Made by a program: the position numbers and the translations under genes
Assembly: GCA_002919265.1 (NCBI GenBank)
Contig: PKEY01000084.1
Location: forward strand, 1-42,305
DNA: 42,305 bases
Source: Hyphomicrobiaceae bacterium
GTDB taxonomy: Bacteria > Pseudomonadota > Alphaproteobacteria > Rhizobiales > Hyphomicrobiaceae
Direction of reading: 5' to 3'
In this document: one piece after another, positions 8,131 through 17,026 of the stretch
Position numbering within the stretch: position 1 is the stretch's first letter
Layout of the letters: the number at the start of each line of letters is the position of its first letter
Notes under the pieces: model-generated
The model's database searches: none
Told to the model about the DNA's origin: nothing
What the model saw: the letters and a program-made list of their open reading frames with translations, nothing else

Positions 8131-10005
8131 CTAGTTGCTGTCCGACCCTCCCTCTTTCGGCGGCTCTGGAGCCGCCGGCGCATCGAACGATGGCGGCGCA
8201 GACGGAACCGCTGGCGTATCAAATGACGGCGGCGCCGACGGGAAGGCGGGCGGCGCACCGAATGAAGGAGGCGCGCTTGGGAATGCCGGTCCCCCCGGTG
8301 GCCCGAAGGAGGGAGGCGCACCAAAGTCGCTCGGCGCTCCGGAGCCAAAGCCTGGTAGCTGGATCTCGATCTGGCTCGGGTCGATCTGCGGAGCCGCCGA
8401 CTTGTAATGCGTAACCATTCCAGGGAAGGCGATAACCAGCGCCACCATGATCAGCTGTATGACGACGAACGGTACCGCGCCCCAATAGATCTGCCCCGTC
8501 GTCACCGGCTCCATCGTCTTGCCAGTAACCTTGTCGATGTACGTCTCACGCGGCGCCACCGAGCGCAGGAAGAAGAGCGCGAACCCGAACGGCGGATGCA
8601 TGAAGCTGGTCTGCATGTTCACGCTCAGCATCACGCCCAGCCAGATCAGATCGATGCCGAGCGTCTCGGCCGCGGGAACAAGCAGCGGAATGATGATGAA
8701 GGCGAGCTCGAAGTAATCGAGGAAGAACGCGAGCAAGAAAACGAGCACGTTGATGAAGATGAGGAAGCCGAGCTCGCCGCCGGGCAGCGACGTCAGCAGA
8801 TGCTCCACCCACAGGTGGCCATTCACGCCGTAGAAGGTCAGCGAGAAAATCCGTGCACCGATCAGGATGAACAGCACGAACGCCGACAGCTTCGCGGTCG
8901 CTTCCGTGGCCGATTTAACGATGGCGAAGTTCAAGCGTTTCGGATCGCGGTCGACAATCCGCTTTCCGGCTGCCAGCAAGAGGGCGCCGACGGCCCCCAT
9001 CGCACCACCCTCAGTCGGAGTTGCAACGCCTATGAAAATGGTGCCGAGGACAAGGAAGACCAGGAACAGCGGCGGCACCATCACGAAGGTGACCTGCTGG
9101 GCGAGCAGGGAAAGGAAACGAAAACCGGTCAGTTTGCCGAGGACCCAGTTCACCACCGCCACGGCGAACGCGAAGACGATAGCCACCGCCATGACGAGAA
9201 TTACGAAATCGGCGCCGCGATAGTCAGAATCGCGCATCACGTACCAGCCGACAGCAGCTGACACGAGCGTCAGAATGAGCAGAGAGGTGAGCCCCCGCGA
9301 ACCGTTTGCCTCCTTGTAGCCGACCGCCTCGGGCGGCAAACCGGGAGCGGATTTCGGCGAGATGAGGCTCACGAGGAACACATAGCCCGCATAAAGCCCA
9401 GCCAAGACCAGACCGGGGATGAAGGCGCCCTGGTACATGTCACCAACGGAGCGTCCGAGCTGGTCGGCCATGACGATGAGAACCAGCGACGGCGGGATGA
9501 TCTGTGCGAGTGTGCCCGACGCCGCGATGACACCGGTCGCGACCCGCCGGTCGTAGCCGTAGCGCAGCATGATCGGCAGTGAGATGAGGCCCATCGCGAT
9601 GACCGAAGCCGCCACCACGCCCGTCGTGGCCGCAAGCAGGGCGCCGACAAAGATGACTGCATAGGCGAGTCCGCCGCGAACCGTGCCGAAGAGCTGGCCG
9701 ATGGTGTCGAGCAGGTCCTCAGCCATGCCGGACCGTTCTAGTATTAGCCCCATGAACGTGAAGAACGGCACCGCGAGCAGGGTGTCGTTGTTCATCACGC
9801 CGAATATGCGCTCAGGGAGCGACTGCAGCAGCGGCCAGGAAAGGTTGATCGTGCCGCCCGACAAAGGAGCGAGCTCAACGCCGATGGCGAAGAACAAAAG
9901 TCCGACAGCCCCCAGTGAGAACGCGACCGGATACCCAAGCAGCAGGAAAACAACCAGCGCCAGGAACATGATCGGCGCCAAGTTTTCCGCAATGAATGCA
10001 ACCAT
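8131..10005 (-). CDS. dctM: TRAP transporter large permease (DctM type) with Pro-rich tail
   Basis: Large membrane subunit of a tripartite ATP-independent periplasmic (TRAP) importer, driven by ion gradients. The 624-residue protein is longer than the usual ~430 because it has an inserted central region (about 225-300) and a C-terminal tail. The core carries the family patterns near PFFTFMGLILERSG, a TGVVAAS turn and an ATPTEGGA motif. The last ~75 residues are a Pro/Ala/Ser/Phe/Gly-rich repeat built on APPSF and SAPPSF units, probably disordered and cytoplasmic. The small subunit is encoded 99 bp upstream. No binding-protein gene is adjacent. Confidence 0.92.
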   Translation of the reverse strand: MVAFIAENLAPIMFLALVVFLLLGYPVAFSLGAVGLLFFAIGVELAPLSGGTINLSWPLLQSLPERIFGVMNNDTLLAVPFFTFMGLILERSGMAEDLLDTIGQLFGTVRGGLAYAVIFVGALLAATTGVVAASVIAMGLISLPIMLRYGYDRRVATGVIAASGTLAQIIPPSLVLIVMADQLGRSVGDMYQGAFIPGLVLAGLYAGYVFLVSLISPKSAPGLPPEAVGYKEANGSRGLTSLLILTLVSAAVGWYVMRDSDYRGADFVILVMAVAIVFAFAVAVVNWVLGKLTGFRFLSLLAQQVTFVMVPPLFLVFLVLGTIFIGVATPTEGGAMGAVGALLLAAGKRIVDRDPKRLNFAIVKSATEATAKLSAFVLFILIGARIFSLTFYGVNGHLWVEHLLTSLPGGELGFLIFINVLVFLLAFFLDYFELAFIIIPLLVPAAETLGIDLIWLGVMLSVNMQTSFMHPPFGFALFFLRSVAPRETYIDKVTGKTMEPVTTGQIYWGAVPFVVIQLIMVALVIAFPGMVTHYKSAAPQIDPSQIEIQLPGFGSGAPSDFGAPPSFGPPGGPAFPSAPPSFGAPPAFPSAPPSFDTPAVPSAPPSFDAPAAPEPPKEGGSDSN

Positions 10006-10104
10006 GTCTCTAAGTCTCCGAAGCTCCCTTGGGCGTGTTGCAGTTGTCTTATTGGCCGGCGCGGCACCGGCTGATTTGGCCTGACGGCCGAAACTGACGG
10101 GTCG

Positions 10105-10707
10105 CTAAGGCTTGGCTTGCGGTGTCCCAAGGTCTTCCAGCAGCCGCTTGGCCTCCGCCTCGGCCGATGCAAGGTGTCCGCCGCCACCCGATGCCGTATC
10201 CTCAAGGTCCCCTTTCATAATGGCGATGCGCTTGATGAGCTCGGAAATCCCCTGCAACAGCAGCAACGCAAAACCGAGCGCGATCAGGAACTTTGGGGGG
10301 TAAAGAGGAAGGCCGCCCGCGTTCGAGGACTGCTCGTTCTGCTCATAGGAGCGCAGGAAAAAAGGGATGGCGGTGTAGAGGATCACCAGGCACATCGGGA
10401 TGAGGAACAGCGTGTGGCCGATGACGTCGATGATGTTGCGGGCCGAGCGCGGCAGGTGATTGTTCACGATGTCGATGCGGATGTGCTCGTTGGATGAAAG
10501 CGTCCACGACGCACAAAGGAGGAAAACGGCGCCGAACAGCCACCACTGTAGTTCAAGCCAGGCGTTGGAACTCGTGTCGAAAAGCTTGCGGACGATGGCG
10601 TTGCCCGCGCTAATGAGAATTGCGGCAAGGATCAGCCAGGCCACCCATCTCCCGATCCAGCCATTGATCCGGTCGATAGTGCGGCTGATAACCAGGAGTC
10701 CCTTCAT
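10105..10707 (-). CDS. dctQ: TRAP transporter small permease (DctQ type)
   Basis: Small four-helix membrane subunit of a TRAP importer, partner of the large permease encoded next. From the chosen ATG it has 200 residues, with helices at about 15-38, 50-68, 90-112 and 135-155. The DctQ landmark LELQWWLFGAVFLLCASW precedes a conserved HIRIDI segment. The cytoplasmic C-terminus is rich in Gly, Ala and Glu. I chose the ATG at 10707 over a GTG three codons earlier because GGAGG sits 8 nt before it and would abut the GTG. It is divergent from the Mrp gene. Confidence 0.88.
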   Translation of the reverse strand: MKGLLVISRTIDRINGWIGRWVAWLILAAILISAGNAIVRKLFDTSSNAWLELQWWLFGAVFLLCASWTLSSNEHIRIDIVNNHLPRSARNIIDVIGHTLFLIPMCLVILYTAIPFFLRSYEQNEQSSNAGGLPLYPPKFLIALGFALLLLQGISELIKRIAIMKGDLEDTASGGGGHLASAEAEAKRLLEDLGTPQAKP

Positions 10708-10888
10708 CCTGCGCACCTCCGACCGATATACTGCTTCATCAATGCTCTGCCCTCGTTAGCTGGGTGCGTGTATAGCGAGGCAGGTCATGGAGTCCAGCGC
10801 TCTGCTGCCGCTCCGCCAAAAGAATGAGCTTGAAATAGTGCCGGAGAACGGAAGCCGCCGACCGGTACTCGCGCGAGGAAGATGAGTC

Positions 10889-12385
10889 ATGACGGTCAGC
10901 AAAGATCAAGTGTTGGAGCAGCTCAGGCGTGTAAAGGGGCCTGATCTTCAAAGCAATATCGTCGACCTCGGGCTCGTCTCGGAAATCATCATCAAGGATC
11001 AGCGCGTCTACTTCTCGATTACGGTGCCGATTGAGCGCGCGCAGGAGCTCGAGCCGCTCCGGCAGGCGGCAGAGAAGGTCGTGAAGGAAATTCCCGGCGT
11101 GAGCGGTGTCACGGCGGTACTCACGGCTGAAACCCAAGGAGGCTCACGGGCGGCACAACCTCAGGGAGCGGGTTCTCGTGTCGTCGAGCATCCCCGCGTT
11201 CAGCAGGCCCGCATTGCTGCCCAATCCGGACGTCCTGGCGGCCTAGCCGGAAGGCAAGCCAGCACTGTGCCCGGCGTGAAGCACCTCATCGCTGTCGCCT
11301 CCGGCAAGGGCGGCGTCGGCAAGTCGACCACGGCCGTCAACCTGGCTCTGGGCTTCCGGGCCATTGGGCTCAACGCTGGCATTCTCGATGCCGACATCTA
11401 CGGCCCGTCTCAGCCACGACTGCTGGGCCTTTCAGGCCGTCCGCAGGTGATCTCAGGCAATACCGTGAACCCCATGAAGGGCTATGGCCTGCAGGTCATG
11501 TCCATGGGCTTCCTCGTCGATGAGAGCACCCCGATCATCTGGCGTGGGCCGATGGTCGTTTCGGCCCTCAATCAGATGTTGCGCGAAGTCGCCTGGGATA
11601 ATCTCGACGTCCTGGTCATCGACATGCCGCCCGGCACCGGCGACGTGCAGCTCACCATGGCGCAACAGGTGCCGCTTTCAGGTGCCGTCATCGTTTCCAC
11701 GCCGCAGGATCTGGCGCTGATCGATGCCCGCAAGGGGCTCAACATGTTCCGCAAGGTGGACGTGCCGGTCCTCGGCATCATCGAGAACATGAGCTACTTC
11801 ATTTGCCCGAAATGCGGTGAGCGCTCCGACATTTTCGGGCATGGCGGCGCCGAGCATGAGGCTGTAAAGCTTGGCGTCCCATTCCTGGGCGCTGTGCCAC
11901 TGCACATGGAGATCCGCTCGCGTTCGGATTCCGGCCAGCCGATTGTCGCCACGAACCCGGAGAGTCCGCACGCGCAAATCTACCGCGAGATCGCTGCGAA
12001 GACCTGGAACGAATTGCAGGTCTCACTTGGTACCCGCACCAATCCTCCGAAGCTCGAGCTCAGCCCGAACCGCGATGCACTCAAGGTGACCTTTGAGAAC
12101 GGCGAAAGCCACGAGCTGACAGCCGAGATGCTGCGGGTGATGAGCCCGTCTGCTGAAGTTCAGGGGCACAGCCCTGATCAGCGTGTGACTGTCGCGCAGA
12201 AACGGCACGTGAAGATCAACGATCTCCGGCCCGTCGGCAATTACGCGGTGCGCATCGTTTTCGACGACGGGCACGACACTGGTCTTTACACCTGGTCCTA
12301 CCTGCAGACCCTCGGGCGCGAGAAGGAGCAGCGGTGGGCGAGCTATCTCCGGGAGCTCGAAGAAAAGGGGCTCTCGCGCGGATAA
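10889..12385 (+). CDS. Mrp/ApbC-type Fe-S carrier ATPase with DUF59 and DUF971 domains (HCF101-like)
   Basis: P-loop ATPase expected to bind a [4Fe-4S] cluster at a dimer interface and deliver it to target enzymes. The 498 residues hold three domains. An N-terminal MIP18/DUF59 domain spans about 1-78. The Mrp ATPase spans about 128-372, with Walker A GKGGVGKST at 139-147, a DADIYGPSQPRL switch segment and the cluster-ligand pair C306/C309. A C-terminal DUF971 (GBBH-like N-terminal) domain lies at about 388-488, with LRVMSPSAEVQGH, PVGNYAVRI-F-DGHD and YTW motifs. This order is that of plant plastid HCF101, whereas common bacterial Mrp ends after the ATPase. A GAGGAAG ribosome binding site lies 8 nt before the ATG. 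Confidence 0.92.
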   Translation: MTVSKDQVLEQLRRVKGPDLQSNIVDLGLVSEIIIKDQRVYFSITVPIERAQELEPLRQAAEKVVKEIPGVSGVTAVLTAETQGGSRAAQPQGAGSRVVEHPRVQQARIAAQSGRPGGLAGRQASTVPGVKHLIAVASGKGGVGKSTTAVNLALGFRAIGLNAGILDADIYGPSQPRLLGLSGRPQVISGNTVNPMKGYGLQVMSMGFLVDESTPIIWRGPMVVSALNQMLREVAWDNLDVLVIDMPPGTGDVQLTMAQQVPLSGAVIVSTPQDLALIDARKGLNMFRKVDVPVLGIIENMSYFICPKCGERSDIFGHGGAEHEAVKLGVPFLGAVPLHMEIRSRSDSGQPIVATNPESPHAQIYREIAAKTWNELQVSLGTRTNPPKLELSPNRDALKVTFENGESHELTAEMLRVMSPSAEVQGHSPDQRVTVAQKRHVKINDLRPVGNYAVRIVFDDGHDTGLYTWSYLQTLGREKEQRWASYLRELEEKGLSRG

Positions 12386-12523
12386 TCGCAGCTCTGCTGA
12401 TAGAGGACAGGTTCCCGCCGCCCGCGTATCTCCCATGCGCGGGCGATTCTCGGCTTGCGCGGGCGGCGCGAGTACAGTGAGTTCTTGCGCCAGTACTGAT
12501 CAGCTCGTCTGGACGAAGGATAA

Positions 12524-13570
12524 GTGATGAAGGACGGGGCCACCCGCGCCGACGACATCTTCTTGCCGTTCGAAACGCCGCCTGCTCCTGGCGAGGTCAT
12601 TGAAGTTGCGCCGGGGATTTTGTGGGCGCGGATGCCGCTGCCGGTCCGGCTCAATCACGTGAACATCTGGCTGCTCGAAGAAGGTAACGGATGGACGGCT
12701 GTCGATTGCGGTCTCGACTCTCCAGAGACCAGAGCGGCGTGGGAACAGCTGATCGCAGGGCCTCTTAGGGGCAAGCCCGTTCGCAGGCTTGTCGCCACGC
12801 ATGGCCACGTCGACCATGTCGGCCTCGCTGGCTGGATCACCGCGCGCTTCGAGGCGCCTTTTCACGCAACATTGGCGGCCTGGCTTTGGGCACGAGTGAC
12901 GTACGCAGGCCGTGATGAACCCACGAGCGCCCATGCTCTCGAGCATCTCCGCATCCATGGTTGCGATCCTCGCCACATCGAAGCCTACGCGCGGAATCGC
13001 GGCCCGTTGTTGAAACTCTTTTACGAGCCGCCGCGCGCGCATCTTCGCCTCAAGAATGAAGAGCTGATTGAAATGGGCGGTCGGCGATGGAAAGTTGTCG
13101 TCGCGGATGGGCACGCCGACGAGCACGCCTCCTTTGTCAGCACCAGCGGCGATGTGGTGATTGCCGGAGACCAAATCCTCCAGCGCATTTCCCCGGTGGT
13201 GGGCGTCTTTTCAGGCGAACCGTTGGCCGATCCGTTGACGGACTATCTAGCCTCGCTCGAGCGCTTCCGCGGGCTTCCGGACGATACGCTGGTGCTGCCC
13301 TCGCACGGCCTGCCCTTCCGTGGGCTCGACGTGCGTCTCGATCAACTGGCGCATCACCATCAGCGCAGGCTCGATATCGTTTTCGATTCCCTCGATCAGC
13401 CTCGAACTGCCACTGAATGCGCACACGTCCTCTTCGCGCGGGCAATGGCTGAGGGGCAATGGTACCTGGCGCTGGCAGAAACGCTCGCCCACCTGCATCG
13501 GCTCGTCACGATCGGTTTCGTCCGACGGGAGATAGATGCGGATGGTGTGATCCGTTTTGCCCGCACCTGA
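12524..13570 (+). CDS. Metallo-beta-lactamase-fold hydrolase
   Basis: Cytoplasmic member of the metallo-beta-lactamase superfamily. The 348 residues contain the two-metal site HGHVDH (H92, H94, D96, H97), a third ligand H196 in GHADEH, bridging D215 in the AGDQIL strand, and H260 in PSHGLPFRG. A helical C-terminal region (about 270-348) resembles the winged-helix tails of LACTB2/RNase-Z-like relatives. No signal peptide. The substrate is unknown. It follows the Mrp-type gene by 138 bp on the same strand and is convergent with the ABC cassette, the ends only 11 bp apart. Confidence 0.85.
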   Translation: MMKDGATRADDIFLPFETPPAPGEVIEVAPGILWARMPLPVRLNHVNIWLLEEGNGWTAVDCGLDSPETRAAWEQLIAGPLRGKPVRRLVATHGHVDHVGLAGWITARFEAPFHATLAAWLWARVTYAGRDEPTSAHALEHLRIHGCDPRHIEAYARNRGPLLKLFYEPPRAHLRLKNEELIEMGGRRWKVVVADGHADEHASFVSTSGDVVIAGDQILQRISPVVGVFSGEPLADPLTDYLASLERFRGLPDDTLVLPSHGLPFRGLDVRLDQLAHHHQRRLDIVFDSLDQPRTATECAHVLFARAMAEGQWYLALAETLAHLHRLVTIGFVRREIDADGVIRFART

Positions 13571-13581
13571 GCCGAAGGCGA

Positions 13582-14376
13582 TCAATCAAGCAGCAGGCTG
13601 TCATCTGCCAATTGCTGCCCACGCAGGCGGGCGAATTCGGCGAGCAGGTCGGGGACGTCGAGACGTGCGCGCGCCTCGCCCTCGACATCCAGAACGACTT
13701 GGCCTTCGTGCAACATCACCGTGCGGTCGCCAAAATCGAGCGCCTGGCGCATGGAGTGCGTGACCATCAGCGTGGTCAGCCGGTGTTCCGAGACGATCTT
13801 TCTCGTCAGCTCAAGGACAAATTCCGCCGTCTTCGGATCAAGCGCCGCGGTGTGCTCGTCGAGCAGCAAGACCTGAGCCGGGCTCAACGTTGCCATAAGC
13901 AGGCTCACCGCCTGCCGCTGCCCGCCAGATAACAGGCCGACCTTGTCGCCAAGGCGCCCTTCAAGGCCGAGACCGAGAGATCTGAGCTTCGCCCGAAATT
14001 CCTCTCGCAAGTGACGGTTGATCGCGAGCTTCAGCCCGCGCTTGCGCCCTCTTGCGGCTGCGAGCGCTAGATTCTCCTCGATAGTCAGTGACTCGCAGGT
14101 GCCGACCAACGGGTCCTGGAAGACTCGAGCGACAAGCCCGCTCCGCCGCGGTGACGGCCAGCGCGTAACGTCCTGCCCGTCGATGAGAATGCGGCCGCCT
14201 TGCGGAATCACCTCGCCGGCAAGCGCGTTGAGCAGCGTCGACTTGCCCGCACCGTTCGAGCCGATGACCGTCACGAACTGGCCGTTAGAGACTTCGAGAT
14301 CGAGTCCCCTGAGAGCCTTCGTTTCCATCGGTGTGCCACGATGGAAGGTGACGGAAATTCCCTCGACGCGGATCAT
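13582..14376 (-). CDS. ABC transporter ATP-binding protein (ABC_sub_bind-type importer)
   Basis: ATPase of a three-gene ABC importer. The 264 residues show Walker A GSNGAGKS at 39-46, a Q-loop in RVFQDPL, the signature LLSGGQRQ at 148-155, Walker B VLLLDE at 169-174 and the H-loop in VTHSM. The start overlaps the permease stop by 4 bp (ATGA), a clear sign of translational coupling. It is the last gene of the cassette; the binding-protein gene is first. In related cassettes (TrpXYZ-like) the cargo is an aromatic amino acid, but specificity is not visible here. Confidence 0.92.
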   Translation of the reverse strand: MIRVEGISVTFHRGTPMETKALRGLDLEVSNGQFVTVIGSNGAGKSTLLNALAGEVIPQGGRILIDGQDVTRWPSPRRSGLVARVFQDPLVGTCESLTIEENLALAAARGRKRGLKLAINRHLREEFRAKLRSLGLGLEGRLGDKVGLLSGGQRQAVSLLMATLSPAQVLLLDEHTAALDPKTAEFVLELTRKIVSEHRLTTLMVTHSMRQALDFGDRTVMLHEGQVVLDVEGEARARLDVPDLLAEFARLRGQQLADDSLLLD

Positions 14377-15287
14377 GGCGATGCCCGCTTGGTAACGGCA
14401 GCCGAGAAGAGCGATGACAGGCTGTTTCGCAAGCCCGGTAAAATAAGCGCCACGGTAACCAAAATCGCCGTCACCAGATTGAGATCCGATGCCTGCAGCC
14501 CCAGCGCATCGCTATTCAGGGCGAGCGCGATGGCGAGGCGATAAATGACCGATCCAGCCACACATCCGATGGCCCAGATGAGCACAGAACGCGTGCCAAA
14601 GAGCGCCTCTCCCACGATGACCGCTGCAAGACCGACCACAATTGTTCCGGTCCCCAGCGTGACATCGGCAAATCCGTTCATCTGCGCGAAAAGCGCCCCG
14701 GCCAGAGCGACGAGACCGTTACTCATCGCCATGCCAATGTACGTCGCCTGCTGCGTCTCGACGCCCTGGGCACGCGCCATACGGGGATTGGCACCTGTCG
14801 CCCGCATGGCAAGCCCGTATTCCGACAGCAAAAACCGGGCAACGAAGACTACAGCAGCGATGGCGATGACGCCTGCGAGGAGCGGCTTCACATACACCAT
14901 GGCGAGCCCTAGGTCCTCGAACGGCGTGAGGACAGTTGGCTCTGAAATGATCGCCACGTTCGGCCGGCCCATGATGCGCAGGTTGATCGAATAAAGGGCG
15001 ATCATCGTGAGGATGCTCGCCAGCAGATGCAGGATGCCGAACCGAATATTGAGAAAGGCCGTGACCAGGCCGGCGAAGCATCCGCACGCGATTGCAATTA
15101 CGGTTGCGAGATAGGGATCTACGCCGCTAACAATGAGCGAGGCAGCAACGGCGGCGCCAAGAGGAAAGCTCCCATCGACGGTGAGGTCAGGGAAGTTGAG
15201 GACGCGGAATGACAGGAAGACACCAAGGCCCACCAAGCCGAAAACAAGACCGATTTCAACCGCGCCCAGAAAGGCAATCAAATTCAT
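14373..15287 (-). CDS. ABC transporter permease (BPD_transp_2 type)
   Basis: Inner-membrane channel subunit of the same importer. The 304 residues carry eight to ten hydrophobic segments. The N-terminal FRVLNFPDLTVDGSFPLGAA region and a GANPRMARAQGV cytoplasmic loop are typical of permeases paired with ABC_sub_bind binding proteins. The gene is coupled to the ATPase gene by a 4-bp overlap. About 127 bp separate it from the binding-protein gene upstream; no gene is visible in that gap. Confidence 0.92.
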   Translation of the reverse strand: MNLIAFLGAVEIGLVFGLVGLGVFLSFRVLNFPDLTVDGSFPLGAAVAASLIVSGVDPYLATVIAIACGCFAGLVTAFLNIRFGILHLLASILTMIALYSINLRIMGRPNVAIISEPTVLTPFEDLGLAMVYVKPLLAGVIAIAAVVFVARFLLSEYGLAMRATGANPRMARAQGVETQQATYIGMAMSNGLVALAGALFAQMNGFADVTLGTGTIVVGLAAVIVGEALFGTRSVLIWAIGCVAGSVIYRLAIALALNSDALGLQASDLNLVTAILVTVALILPGLRNSLSSLFSAAVTKRASP

Positions 15288-15414
15288 GCCGATGCCGCTC
15301 TTGATGTCTTCTGCTCAACAATGCCGTCACGATCCGGCCTAAAGCCAACTGCTCAAGCCGCGCCCGACAACGGCGCGACGTGCGCTGCTGACCAAGCCAT
15401 GAAAGAGGTGCGGC

Positions 15415-16392
15415 CTACTTCACAACCTGCTTCGCGCGCGCCACCACACTCTCCGGGATCGTTACGCCCATGCGTTCGGCCGCCTTGAGGTTGACGTACA
15501 GCTCCGTCGTCTCGATGCCCTCAACCGGAATATCTCCCGGTTTTTCGCCTTTCAGGATGCGGACCACGATTTTGCCGGTCTGCCGGCCGACATCGTAGTA
15601 ATTGAACCCAAGAGCGGCCATGGCCCCACGCGGCACAGAGTCCGTATCGCCTGCGTAGACGGGGATTTTGTTCTCGGTGCCGACCCGAATGACGGCCTCC
15701 AAAGCCGAAACGATCGTGTTGTCCGTCGGAATGTAAATTACGTCAGCCTTTCCGATCAGGCTTTGCGCCGCTGAAAGAACATCTGAGGACTTCGTTGCCG
15801 GCGCCTCGATGATCTCAAGCCCACGCGGACCGGCCTCGGTCTTGAGCAGCTGTAACAGCGACAGGGAGTTCGCTTCGCCCGGGTTGTGTAGCACGCCGAT
15901 GCGCTTCGCGTTCGGCGTGATCTCCTGGATCAGCTCGAGGTGCTTGCCGATGGGCGACAAGTCCGTGACGCCCGTGACGTTGCCGCCCGGCTTTTTGGGA
16001 TCACTCACCAGCTTGGCGCCGACCGGATCGGTGACAGCAGTGAAAACGACCGGAATGTCCTTCGTGGCCGCAACGACAGCCTGAGCCGAAGGCGTGGAAA
16101 TCGGCACGATCACATGCGGTTTCGCCCCTACAAGCTTGCGCGCGATCTGTGCAGCCGTGGCCGGGTTACCCTGCGCGCTCTCATATTCAAAGCGCAGGTT
16201 CTTGCCCTCCTCGTAACCGTTGGCCTCGAGCTCATCGCGGACGCCGTCGCGCGTCGCATCGAGCGCCGGATGCTCCACGATGGCTGTGGTTGCAACGAAG
16301 ACGGTCTCCTGAGCGCCAACAACACCAACAAATCCATTTGCGATGACTGCAGTGGCAGCGCCGGCCAGCAATGCTTTCCAGGAGCGAGCCAT
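15415..16392 (-). CDS. ABC transporter substrate-binding protein (ABC_sub_bind/TrpX-like)
   Basis: Periplasmic binding protein that feeds the permease and ATPase encoded downstream. The 325 residues begin with a signal peptide (about 1-27, cleavage near VVGAQE) and continue as a two-lobe fold of the ABC_sub_bind family: DGVRDELEANGYEEGKN near the start of lobe one, VFTAVTDPVGAKLV, GVLHNPGEANS, and DVIYIPTDNTI in lobe two. No lipobox cysteine, so it is probably soluble. A strong GGGGGAGGAAACA ribosome binding site precedes the ATG. The ligand cannot be read from sequence; aromatic amino acids are one known option for the family. Confidence 0.92.
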   Translation of the reverse strand: MARSWKALLAGAATAVIANGFVGVVGAQETVFVATTAIVEHPALDATRDGVRDELEANGYEEGKNLRFEYESAQGNPATAAQIARKLVGAKPHVIVPISTPSAQAVVAATKDIPVVFTAVTDPVGAKLVSDPKKPGGNVTGVTDLSPIGKHLELIQEITPNAKRIGVLHNPGEANSLSLLQLLKTEAGPRGLEIIEAPATKSSDVLSAAQSLIGKADVIYIPTDNTIVSALEAVIRVGTENKIPVYAGDTDSVPRGAMAALGFNYYDVGRQTGKIVVRILKGEKPGDIPVEGIETTELYVNLKAAERMGVTIPESVVARAKQVVK

Positions 16393-16510
16393 TGTTTCCT
16401 CCCCCGGGGCTTAGTGCGGGTTAATGAGAAGTTAAGGCAACATGCCGGCCAGCCCGTTCACCGTCAAGCTGGCCGCAGATCGAGGGCCAGCGACGCGCTC
16501 GGGCAGCAGC

Positions 16511-17026
16511 TCAGTGAATATTGATCGACAATCCGAACATCGCCGCGAGGATTCCCGCGAAAATTCCCGCGAGTGGCGGCACGAACCACGAGGCGGCAAG
16601 TCTCAACCCCACAAATGGCCACCCCATGATCGGGCTTTCGTAAGAAATGACCCGGTGGAAAGCGTACACTGACCACCCGGTTATGAGCGCGATCACCTGC
16701 GGCCCACCCGCGCCCTGATGGGCGAACAGAATGGCGATCGGGAAGGAAACAATCGGCCCGCCGGGCATCAGGCCGCCCAGGATCGATGCCGCCATGATCC
16801 CGACCAACCCAGTCTCTGCCCCGAGTACCGCGGCGATGGCTTGCTTCGGCACAAGCTCGGCGATGCACGAAGCTGCGACCAACGCGAAGGGAAGCCGGAC
16901 GAGGATTCTCAAAGTTTCCTGCCGGGCAAAGACGCCGGCCCGCGGAATGATCTCTCGATCCTTGCGGAAGGCGTAGACAGCAACGGCCGCCGTAACAATG
17001 AGGAGAATGAGCAGCGAGCCGAGCAT
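16511..17026 (-). CDS. Half-size PGGP permease, second partner
   Basis: Small integral membrane protein of 171 residues with about four to five helices. It is homologous to the product of the gene just upstream: LGAE (68-71), PGGP (88-91), WSV (118-120) and HR (124-125) occur at the same relative spacing in both (20, 30 and 6 residues apart). The layout of the central region (LG...PGGP...FPI...A..GA) distantly recalls one half of ArsP/PF03773-type permeases with the cysteine motif replaced, which is inference. Its ATG overlaps the partner's TGA by one base (TGATG), so the two are co-translated and probably form a heterodimer. No substrate is known. The frame stays open upstream to 17677, but that part is a shadow of the partner gene. 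Confidence 0.75.
   Translation of the reverse strand: MLGSLLILLIVTAAVAVYAFRKDREIIPRAGVFARQETLRILVRLPFALVAASCIAELVPKQAIAAVLGAETGLVGIMAASILGGLMPGGPIVSFPIAILFAHQGAGGPQVIALITGWSVYAFHRVISYESPIMGWPFVGLRLAASWFVPPLAGIFAGILAAMFGLSINIH

Noticed and set aside
8407..9261. Long plus-strand open frame opposite the TRAP large permease
   Set aside because: It is antisense to a clear family member and has an Arg/Glu/Asp/His-rich composition typical of a reverse-strand shadow at high G+C.
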